A stretch of 64,000 bases of DNA, from NCBI GenBank assembly GCA_036023115.1, contig JAYKKT010000074.1:9050501-9114500 (forward strand). Reading direction: 5' to 3'. Origin of the DNA: Brasenia schreberi (taxonomy: Eukaryota; Streptophyta; Magnoliopsida; Nymphaeales; Cabombaceae). This document shows, piece after piece, positions 25,501 to 37,500 of this stretch (position 1 is its first letter; each line of letters starts with the position of its first letter). The position numbers and the translations under genes were made by a program. The notes beneath the pieces are model-generated. The model had not been told where the DNA came from. It saw only the letters and a program-made list of their open reading frames with translations, and did no database searches.

Positions 25501-28500
25501 TGTTTCTTATGATATGTTTTCTCCTTCTCATAAAGCCTTGTTAATTACTTTGCCTACTTTTAAGGAACCTAAAAACTTTAGAGAAGCTCAATCTTTTCCT
25601 CAGCGAGTAGATGCTATGAACGAAGAGTTAAAGCATTAAACAAAGCTCAAACCTGGGAATTAGTAGAAAGACCCAAGTCAAAGAAATCTATAGGTTGTAG
25701 ATAGTTTATAAAATAAAAACAAAAAGTGATGGGACACTAGAAAGATATAAAGCATGTTTAGTTGCTAAAAGACATACTCAAGAATATGGTATAGACTATG
25801 ACGAAACCTTTGCTCCCGTAACCAGAATTACAATAGTCAGAACCCTTATACTGTTAGTATTATAAAGAATGGGAATGTTTTTAAAATGGATGTCAAAAAT
25901 GTTTTCTTAAATGGTGGGTTAAAGAAGTTTATATGGAACCTACTTACTCCCAACAATCAAATTATTCGCTTAAAAAAGGCTTTATATGGTTTGAAACAAC
26001 TCCTAAAGCATGGTTTGAAACAACTCTTAAAGCATGATTTGATAAGTTTAGGGAGTTTATGATTAATCATGATTTTCTTACATGTTATATTGATATTGTC
26101 CTATTTGTGAGAAGAAATACATAAGGTATTATGATCCTTTTATTATATGAAGATTATTATCACAGAAAGTGATAATATTGGTATTGAGAACATTAAAGAT
26201 GAGCTTCATAAAGAATTTGATACGAAGGATCTTGGCTTCTTGTATTATTTTCTTGGTATTAAAGTAACTCATAATGATAAAAGTGTCTTCTTGTCACAAA
26301 CAATGTTTGCTCGTGATATTGTTAACAGATCAGGATTATCTCATGACAAATTTATAGAAACTCCTAAAGTATTTGGACAGAAAATGAGGCATGGAGATGA
26401 GGAACCACTTCAGGTCCCCACGGTGCTTTACCATATATGACTATTACTCAACTTGATATTACGAATGTTTTACACATAGTAAGTCAATTTCAACGTGCAC
26501 CCACTAGTGTCCACATGAGTGCAATCATGAGAATAGTCTCATATGTTAAACACACCATAGAAAAGAGAGCTTTCTTACTTTCCTCATCTTCTTTAAAATT
26601 AATTGCCTATGTTGACGCTCATTGTGAAGGTAATATCAATGATAGACACTCCACCGTAGGTTTTTGTATATTTTTAGGTTACTCTCTCAAATGAAAGTGT
26701 GAAAAGCAGTAAAAGGTCTCACTCTCATCCACAAAGGCCGAATACACAGCAATGGCAACAACAACAACAGAACTAGCGTGGCTTGAACAACTCTTTAAAG
26801 ACCTACACATACATTTGGAGTCTCCGCCTCAGATGTCCTGCGACAATAAGAGTGTCATGTACATTGCACATAATAACACCTTTCACGAACGTACAAAGCA
26901 CATCGTCACTATGTCCAAGAAGAATATCTACAAGGAAATATTGATGTCCAATATGTTCAAAATGAATATCAACTTCCATATATATTCACTAAAGCTCTTC
27001 CACCACCTCGATTTCAAGAACTTATAAGCAAACTGTCAGTTGATCCTCTGTCAGTTTAAGGAAGGGTGTTAAGGATTGTTGCCCGTCACTGCAACTACCT
27101 ACTATCGTTGCCACCTGTTGGGCCAATCATTGCAGCCATCGTGCTAGCACACTAGTCATTAGGTGCTGGCCCTCTTTCTTCCTCTCTCTTGTTGAAATTC
27201 GAGAGTAGCATAACGAAAGATCAAACATACAAACGTTAAGAACATTGAAGAGGAAAAAGTAAGAGATCGGAGGAGGGGGCAGACCTCCAATAGAGGTTGC
27301 CCCTCCTCTCCTTCTCTCTATCTTAATATCAACCTCTTAACCCTAATACAAACTTTCAGCCCTTATATAATGAGTTGTAAAACAAAAAATGTCCAAAATG
27401 CCCTTAGTACTACGAGCAATTACAATAATACCTAAAACATAAAATTTACTAAAAATTGACCCTAAAAGCATATTCTTCAACATCTCTTTCCTCTTTCCTC
27501 TTTCCTCATTCCTACACTCTCTTCCTATTGTATTCTACCTTCCTTTGTCTATAAATACCTCCTCTTCACTCTCATAATATCAAGTCGTGGGGCTTTGCCT
27601 TATAACAAAGTGTTCTTTCTTCAAAGTGTTTATGTTGTGCAATTTGGTACTTAAGGCTCAGTTGGACTGATTCTTAGTGAAGTGTTTAAGGCACTCTATG
27701 TGGCTATCGTGATCGGGTGAGGCTGATCTTCATTACACTCATACATACCTACATACAAAATAAAGGTCATGATGCAGAGCAATATTATCCATGGATTAAC
27801 TACAGAACTGTTCTGAGCAAAACAACCAGAAACGAGAACCCATATAAGAAAATACAGTAACCTACATTCATATAGTTCCTTCCTTTGAACTCCTGGCAAA
27901 CACTCAGGAGCAATGAGTCAAGCTTCTGAAGAGTCTTTTCCAGCCATACCTTTACGCAGTAACAAAAAGGGATTACGTTGGGCAGAAATATAACATTGAA
28001 GCTGTTGATGCCTAGCAGTTTTGCTTGTGAATAGAGGAAATTGTTCTATTAGTTTTTAAATAGCCACGTACTAAGCTGTGACTATTTGGAAGACAATTAC
28101 CTCTGCCCCATGGAACATTTCCTGCGCACAAGAAAGATCTGAGAAGCTATCAAAAACTTGCAGATACTCAGAGAACACTTGAAATGCCTACATGAAGAAT
28201 TATGGAAATCAGTGGTTTGAATACATCTAGACGGCCATTTAAACAAACGTGGCTGCACAAGAACAGTTAAAAAAATCCATAGCCGGTCAGAGGCAAACTG
28301 CTCTGATCTCAAACAAAGCGACACAGAGTAACATGTACATAAATTACAGAAAACGTAAAGAAACAGCTATCAACTCACTCGGACATAGTTTCCATTCTCA
28401 ACATAAGTGTTCAGCACCAATTGCATATCAAGAGCATGGCGCAGTTGCGTCAGAACTGGAAGCATGTCCTGCACATTCCAAAGGTTGCCTACATTACTGG

Positions 28501-31500
28501 TTGGAAAACTTATCAAAAAATGTATCAACATTTACTATGGATATGAATTGAAAACATCAGGGACCTAAAGTTTCTAAAAGGAAAGAAAAGAATTGTGGTA
28601 TGCATAAGCATGATCAAGGATCAACACAGAGACAAGTATGGAAAAGATTTAAGTATGGTGCAGCTTAAGCAAAAAGAGTTTCTTAGAGATCATAAACGAC
28701 ACTAGCATGGAAAGGAATCCTAGGTGAACTTGAATAGCCAAGAGCAAGAGTGTATCAAGCAAAAAGTTTTGTTGGAATGGAATGAAGATCCAGTGGACTC
28801 GGTGAACAAGTCGCTGGCCACCATAGACTGCACTAGCATGAAAATAACACTGCATAAAATATGCCCGATTGTCACCTTCACGTTGTTAACAGCACTGTGA
28901 CACCAACCAAATAGATATAAATTTTATTGGGTGCATTGCAAGAAATTTCAGGAGTGAAAAAACTATGCATATACTATTGCATGGAGTGGCAAAAATAGCT
29001 GAGAAGTTTTGATGGATTTTAATAGTCACGCACTCAGTATGGATTTGTGCCCATATTTGGCAGACCCAGCAGAGTCAATAAAGAAAAAGAGTGGCATGAA
29101 TCTGCTTGCTTAAAACATCATATCAAGCATGCATTTTTCTCATACAGCTGGAGTAGAATGTAGTGTGCAACATAAGGACTTCCTATTAGTCAGCAAACCC
29201 ACCAATCTTCTCACCTAAGCATGCTTGATATTGCAAGTTCTAACTGGGGTCTGATGCACTTTTCATAACAAGGCTATACACCATGGTAGAAGATCTGAGT
29301 ACTGATAATTGGCTACCTAAGGCAAGCCTCCTGTGGTTTCGTGCAACACTCACTAGTAAAAACTGCTTGTATAAGTTACAATCAAATACCCAAACTTTGC
29401 TTTCACATGTTACTTCAAGCAAATTCATATGGTGCATACCACCTTAGACATGGAAGTGAAACGTGAAGAACATGTCTACAACTGAACTTTAGAACTTGTG
29501 AATATCTCAAACTCCCGTTGTTTTCTGATGGAAGAATGAAAAATAACAATTACACTTTCATGCTGAAACTGACAAGTTTGTCGTACAAAACAACAGATAT
29601 GTGGCATACAAACAATAAGATGAGCAATAACTATAAGCAACAAACTTAAGTCACCGAAAATAACATTTATACTTCATGCTGAAACTGACAAGTTTGTCGT
29701 ACAAAACAACAGATATGTGGCATACAAACAATAAGATGATCATCATGAGCAGATTCAACAACGTATATGGAGAAAAGGAAGCAGAATCTTACAGAAGAAA
29801 GCTACTGAGAATCATACATACCAAGAGAGCTTGCTTCTTTTTGGCACTAGACGTAACCACAAGATCTCTAGATACTTCATGCATTGATGACCTAATGTGT
29901 CTTCGAGCATTCTGATGGTGAAAATGGAAGAATTAGATTTAGATCCTAGATCCTTCACATTGAGGCTACTTATAGAAGGGTGGTTCAAGGAAAACAACAT
30001 TAAGCTCTGCATTGAATTTATGCCAACCTTGCATACGGATTGCTAAGTGACATTTATAAAGACAAACCTGTATTTCACAAAATCTGCAGATGTTGGACTA
30101 CATGATCAACATATTCCGGTTGGAATTTTGAAGCATCAGCAAGAAAAAGCACTTCAAGACAAAGATTTCCTTTTTTTCTTTTTGACCTAGTAAGAGGATG
30201 GTATAAAAACATTGCTTTGCTTGATGAGAAGTACTCTATTTATGCAGAGTACGGTGCAAAAAAGGTGGCTGGAAAAGCTGTAGATCATCTTTGCCCAAAA
30301 GAAAACTCAAAAATATCAAAAACAAAGTTCTTGAAAGAGTCCATCCAGATCTGCATATCCAAAGAAAAACCCACTAGTTGGAAGTTTTTCAGGAGGGACT
30401 CAATTGTGTACAAGCAATGACAGAAACAAATGGTGATAAACACATGACATGGTGCATGACATATGCACCAGAAACACCTCTTCCTTGTATATCTCAACCA
30501 GCATGAAAATTTTGGTGCACATACTTCCATACTCATGGTATCAAAAGAAGCAAATCACCTGCAAACATGCAGAAGTTTTGGTTTATGATTATTCTGACTT
30601 ATTGCTGCTTTCATAACTGGCACAAAGTACAGTTATTTGGATGTTCAGTCAACCAAGTTTTTGCTTATATTTTACAATATTCTCTCCTTACTAGATGGTA
30701 TAGTTGTTCTTTTTAAAATCAAAATGATGTTAACGTTCAATGCCAATACTAATATGTGTAAGTTTGGTCATTTGGTTACTACAGATGATGATGATATGGA
30801 TTGACATACATTACATCCTCAAAACGCCAGTTTTAAATATCTAGAGTCAGTTTTTCATAATGATAGCGGACCCCGTCTAGTATGGGAAAAGGCTTAGTTG
30901 TTGTTGTTGTAGTCTTTCATAATGATGAAAAAATTTATGGAGATGTTACACATATAATTAATACATGTTAAAATGAAGAGGTGTGTCAGGTAAAAAATGT
31001 GTTATAATACTAAAGTTAAAAGGTAAATATTATAAAAAAGCAACAGTATGTTATATGGTGTCGAGTGTTAAGGCAATTAATCAACATCTGTAAAGATATT
31101 TGTGGCAGAAATAAAGATGTTGAGAAGGAGGTGTGATCACCACAAGGAAAAGTCATATATGTAACAAGGTTATCAGAGACAAATTACGAGTAATACCAAT
31201 AGATAAAATGAGTAAAAAAAATTTTAAGATGATTTGGTCATGTAAAAAGGCGACCAGAGAAAGCTCTAAAAAGAATGGACGAGAAACTAAATGGTGAATA
31301 TGTTACAAGAAGGAAGACCAAAAAGGTGTTGAAAGGAGACAATAAAGAGTGATCTAGAAATTAAAATTTGAGAGGATTTATATATAAAGCTCAACTCGAA
31401 AAAAGGTGAAAGAGATATTTTTAGGATAACTAAAGCTAGAAATAAGAAAACTAAGGATCTTACTTTTGTTAGATGCATAAGAAACGAGAATGAAAAGATT

Positions 31501-34500
31501 CTAGTGGTAAGTGATGATATAAGACACAGAAAAAATTATTTTCATAAGTTTTTTAACAAAAATATAAGTGTTAATATTAGCTTAAGAGAGCTAATCAAAT
31601 CAAAAGAATATATAAACCGCAATTTCTACTAACGTACCTTATATTTTAAAGAATTAAGTCAAAGAACTTACGAGGGTTGGTAAATCTATACAATCGGACA
31701 ATATTCCTATAGAAGTATGGAAAATCCTAAGAGTACTTACTTATAAGATTTTTTAATGAAATATGAAAAAATCAAAACATGCCTATGGAATGGAGAAAGA
31801 GTACAATTATACCTGTATAAAAGAATAAGAGAGACATTAAGAATTATGTAAATTATTGAAGTATCAAATTGATGAGCTACCTATCAAATAATAAAAATGA
31901 ATTATTCAATATAGATTGAGACAAATATCAAGTTCAATAGAGAATCAATTTGGATTCATGCAAGGAAGATCTACTATTAAAGTTATTTATCTATTGAAAT
32001 ATCTTATAGAACATTTTGAGAGGAAAAAAACTTTACATGGTATTTATTAATTCAGAAAAAAGCTTATGATAGGGTGATATAAGTTTTATCTGTATTGCAC
32101 CCTATCGTACGATACATACGATATGGTGCGATTATCGTAAAATAAAACTTATCGCTCCGTATCGTACACGATACGCCTAAAAATAATCTTTTTTTCAATT
32201 TTTTTTATTTTTTTGCAGGTTTCTTGTCTCTCTTCACTTCTCTCCAAAGCATCCTCCGATATACTTGTTTGGGATTGCAAGTTGTGTATGTAACATGTAA
32301 ATTCGGGTTTATAATTTCATTTATTGAATAAGAATAATTTATGATCAAATAAAAATTATGACAAAATCATTTCTCTTTCTGTTGCCAACTTTTAGGCATA
32401 TTTCTGCTACCAGTTTCTAATTTCATGAAATAGCAAACAATGAAGAACAATTTGGTTATCTCGGTTCATTGAGTGGGCATTTCACAACTTCACTATTTTA
32501 GGGTTCACCTTACATGACTTCCATTGAGTTGAACATGATCAACGTGTGTGAGGCTTAACTCAGTCTGTTAAGTGAGAAATAGAGCTCAAGCATTAGTTAA
32601 AAAGCTAGTCTCCAGTAAGAAAAAAGGGGATATCATCAAGTAACAATATCACATCACTGAGGTGTCATAGACTCTATAATCAAAGAAATGGAGTTTGATT
32701 TCCAAGCAGAAGGTGTTGCTGATGATATGATGAGGATCTTCAGCAAGGAAAAGATGAAGATTATCTAGTTGATGATCCTTATTACAATTTGTAAAATGTA
32801 AATGTATTTCATTTTTTTTATTCAAAATATGTTTGGATGCAATTGTTCAATGTTGAATGCTCAATTTGTACTAAACTTTGTATTATATGAATTTAAAGAA
32901 ATTACCAGATTTTTCTTGATTTTTTCAGATTTTTCTTGATTTTTATTTTATTTTTACAAAATTTTCTTGATTTTTTTAATATTTTTGTATTTTTTTAATA
33001 TTAAAGTACGATACGATACGCCCGTATCATGGAGCCCAGCGATACGCGATACGATACGCGTAAGACAACACTGGGTGATATTCTTTGGACTTAGGAAATG
33101 AGAGGTATCCCTTTGACATGAGACATGTATGATAAGAATGACACATTTCTTTGAGGTTAATATTGGATTATATCTAATGATCAACTTAGTTCATATTTAT
33201 TTGTATTGGTTATTGACGAGCTAACAAAATATATCCAAGATGAAGTCTCTTGGTGAATGTTATTCACAGATAACATTATATTAGTTGGTAAGTTTAAGAA
33301 AAAAGTTAATAGAAAATTAGAATTATGGAGAGAAACATTGGAAAGTAAATGCTTTCGACTTAGTAAAACAAAGACAGAATATATGGAATACAAGTTTGAT
33401 TATTTGGTTACTTCAAATGACATAAAAATTAAGATTTTCACATATTGCATCTCTTAACATCAAAGTTTTAAGATAACATTATATTAGTTGAGAAGTGTAA
33501 GGAAAAAGTTAATAGAAAATTAGAATTATGGAGAGAAATATTAGAAAGTAAATGCTTTCGACTTAGTAAAACAAAGAAAGAATATATGGAGTGCAAGTTT
33601 GATCATTTGGTTACTTCAAATGACATAGAAATTAAGATTTGCACATATTGCATCACTCAAAAACAAAGTTTTACATTCTTAGGTTCAATTTTTTTACAGT
33701 GATGGAAAAATTGATGGACATATTACACAAAATTAATGCAAGTTGGTTAAAATGGAGAGGTGTATTAGATATTCTATGTGACAAGAAGATACCATTAAAG
33801 TTGAAAGGTAAAATATTATAGAACAATAATTTGACAACACAATTTGACATATGCTTTATGGTTCTAAATATTGGACAATTAATTATCAATATGTCCAAAA
33901 GATATTTGTGGTAAAATGAAGGTTAGACTGATGAGTGGTCATATATGAAAAGATCGTATACAGAATGCGGTTATTAGAAATAAGTTGGGAGTGACAACAC
34001 TAGATGACAAGATGAGAAAAAATTGTTTAAGATGGTTTAGACATATAAAAAGACTACCAAAGGAAGTATGTTTCCTAGATAGCATTTAAAAGTTTCTTTG
34101 AACATATGATCTTTTGACATGGGAAAGGGAGCCACCGTCGATCAATACATAACAAAGAAGATATATTAAATTTGGAACAAGTAAGAGACTTTTATCATTT
34201 TTAAGCAAGCAAGTAAAACTACATGTGGACGACCAATCCGGCGATTTAAATCAGAACCGAACCAAACGTGGAATCATCAGTAATTGGAACCGGTCAAACT
34301 GGAACCAGAGACCCTCCGGTTCAGTTATAATTTATGTTTTTCGAAAACCAGTTTGAAACCAACAGTTTGAAAATCATCATTAAGTTTAAATAAATATATT
34401 TTCAAAAATATCTTAATACGAACAAACCCTTAGCTCAATGGTAGAGCATGTTTCAACCATGTCTTTGAGTCGGAGCAGGTGCAAATGCATGCCTTTCGTT

Positions 34501-37500
34501 TGAGAAAAAAAGGAAGACAAGCCTTTTATTCACAAAGAGCTCAATAGCTCAATGGTAGATTGCTCCCCACCAGCCACCATGGTGGGAATTCGAATCTAAC
34601 AGGCTTCACACTCACCCTTATAGATTTTCCTAAACTTCTTCTGCAGTTTCAGTGCGATTCCAGATCTGAAACCAAAACCACCTCAGAAACCGGCCCTCGA
34701 CCGGTTCAGTTACTATGCCTGGTTTCGGACAAGCCAGGAACATGACATATCTGAGTAGAACATGGTTTTCATTTTTATTCCAATAATAGTCTGGTAGCAT
34801 ACGTTAGATTAAGAAAAGCATAACGCAAGTATTACAGCACACAGACTTCTCCCTTTTATCCATGATACATATGTGCAAGTCTATCAAAACAACGGCAACA
34901 AAATAATCTATTTGAAATACTATTATTACCTTCTCTTTCCAAGTACCAAACACGAAAAAATTGCAAGAAGAGAAGCTTACCTACCATGCATATGACATTT
35001 GCAACCTTCAAATCCTGCTCTACCTCCATTACCAGCTGCATTCCCTTCACTGTAAGAGAATGTGTATATGCGTCACGAAGGTTGCAGTAATGTGGCAAAT
35101 AATTTGTATACAAGAGCCATCATTTCAAGATTTAATGGGAAAAAGCATGTATGCACGAAACATGAGCAGATCCCTTTCATGAGAACTGTCCAAATGATAA
35201 AATCTTAAAATTGGCAGGAACTGTATGACTGGCTTCTCATGCAAGCAAAAGAAAACCAAGTGGAAATGAAAAAGGTTCACACCACAACTTAAAGACCTAT
35301 TTGCAGTTTTTTTTTCTGAAGGACTTTATATGATGAATCCATAAACTTTTCAGGTTTATCTCGTGAATTTGCCAGACCTAATTCTATAGTTTAATTCATT
35401 TTGCAGTATCTCATAGCTGTTGAAAGCAAGAAAGAACTTGCTCATTTTCGATGTTCACCATTTTAAATCGCTTGAACGAATTTGAGGGGAATGCCACCAA
35501 ACAAACATTTACACAAGTAAACGTGTCACAGATGATGGCAAAATTGAAAAAATCCCTTCTGTAAGCACATAACCAAGAAAATCAGTATGAATTATACAGA
35601 ATGAGACACCTCAAAGTCCAACGTTATTTATCACTACAAAGTTGTACAAAGAAACAGTACCCATTTGTTCATGATGCCCCATGACATGCCGAGATAATCG
35701 CTCTGCTATTGCATCTAACTGAGCTAACCTTAAGGCAGCCTGTAAAGGGTGAAAGAACATAAATATCAAGGGCCTTAAGAAATTTTTAAAAAATTGAAAA
35801 GAAAGGTAGAATGATGCAGACATAATGACTCGTTAATCTGCACAGCAAAATGCAGTACCTGAAGAATCAAAAGTCTATGCACCAATAGGTGTCAAACAGT
35901 AAATAACTGAAACCCACTTGTTTTCAATATAATATCCACAGAACTACGAGATAATTAAGCCAACAAGCGATATTTTTCTGAGCAAGTGTTTGACTAAAGG
36001 AACAAAAAGCATCTTTCACCATACGGCAGCAGCCCTATATTATCTCAAGATACAGGTTGTTTGTGCCTAAGTCGCTCCCTGAATCAGCCGAGAGTCACCA
36101 GCCTAACCCTCTTCCGTTTTTGTACATCCATGAACCAAAGCTACCTGGTTTCTGCAACTCTCTCTTGCCTAGACATCCCTAACTCCTTCAATGGCCAAAA
36201 GCAATTCAGTGCGGACAATGATCAATGCAATAGCACATTTAACTTTCATCTGGTTGAAGAACATCTTGCAAATGTTTATGTTTCAGCAACTTTACATACA
36301 ATGCTTCACTCCATCTCTCGAGTTGCATTCTTCATCAGAGTTTTCTCTTTCATGGAAGGAAATGAATTACACCAGAAGATGAAATGTTCTGTAAAAGGCA
36401 TTGACATTGCTTTGCCTGAGTGTCTACTCTAAAAGGTGCCAGAAAGGATAAGTTATGCAGCGGATGATGTTTTTACAAGGTGTGATAAGATAGGTTAAAA
36501 GTTTCAAATGGAATGTCAAGAAGCGGGGAGATGCTAAATTGAGAAGTTAGAGTGCCACAATTAATCATATAAAAGGCAGCTCGTTTTATGCAGCGTCCAG
36601 TGGATTCAAACACAGTAGGTTTATCTACTATGGGAAATGCATGAATCATGTAAAAACATGCAACCGCTGAAGCATCCTGCAGTCTTTAAGATGTTCAATT
36701 TCAAGTATGGAGATTTGCACTGCACTAATACGTGGGTTGTGGTTGGAGGAAATGAGAAATTGGAAAAAATCCAAGTATGGCTTCCTTGTCTGTGGTGACT
36801 AGGATGAGCAAAAGGTAGCAAAATTTCTCCATCCAAACCATTCTTATTTTCATTTCTTTCATAAATTGGGATTGGCTAAAAAGTTGGTATTCTGAAAACA
36901 TACGATCAGTTGGAGATATCAGACACCAATAAAGATTGGCCAAAATGGGGAATAAGCTTTGTCATGATGAAATGAAAGATGCTTAAGCTGGCTTTGGATG
37001 TTTTGAGAGGCAGTGACATAACTATGGAGACATGTGAGAAATAGATGGTGAGCACCACAGAGAGATAGAGAAAAGCCTCAAGCGTTGAAGGAAACCATAA
37101 AAACATGATCTTTCTTTTTTGAAGCTAAAACTAACAAGATACAAGACCAAAGAACAGCAACAAAAAGTGGATGCAGCCTGCCCTTCGTATAGGATAATAA
37201 GGGTTGGTTTTGGTTTTGGCTTGGTTTTCAGTGTAGTCAAGATGGGTAAGGCAGAACAAAAATTCAGAAGTATTAGTTTGACCATCATAACTTACAAAGG
37301 CCAATAAATCACAGAGAGGGTGGGGGGGAATGGGGAGACTTAAATCCTGGGTTACATTCAAACAGACCTAGATATTCATGATAGATTCACCATCAAGCAG
37401 AAATATAGAAAAAACAAGAATGTTATCTATTAGTTTCCTTACAACGTGTGTAATACTATGATCTCTGTTTTTTAGCAAACCACATGAACCCATTATAAAG

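Larger units (their letters stand above)
23501..27742 (+). mobile_element. Ty1/copia LTR retrotransposon, decayed, with CTCAT target-site duplication
   Basis: Element 23506-27737, flanked by perfect CTCAT at 23501-23505 and 27738-27742. It has a 5' LTR, initiator-Met tRNA primer-binding site, broken gag-pol and polypurine tract before the 3' LTR. Pol order is copia-type: protease/GAG-pre-integrase ([11 protein letters not shown] near 24100), integrase (24580-24990), reverse transcriptase ([20 protein letters not shown] at 26147-26440, then [13 protein letters not shown]) and RNase H ([23 protein letters not shown] at 26437-27027). Many stops and frameshifts; the RT YVDD motif is not intact. 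It lies antisense to VPS50 in the 5.5 kb intron between exons 9 and 10. Confidence 0.9.
31365..34080 (+). mobile_element. RTE LINE copy, decayed, split by a hAT-like element
   Basis: Plus-strand RTE sequence runs from the pre-RT linker (31365 on) through RT (AGAGAATCAATTTGGATTCA near 31940; AAAGCTTATGATAGGGT near 32059), resumes after the insertion at 33082, and continues with [16 protein letters not shown] (33257-33457) to [20 protein letters not shown] (33639-33821) and beyond. Multiple stops. It lies in the VPS50 exon 5-6 intron, antisense to the gene. Confidence 0.75.

Noticed and set aside
34430..34625. Functional tRNA gene
   Set aside because: A-box-like text is present twice, but no acceptor stem or complete cloverleaf can be formed and the B box is imperfect.
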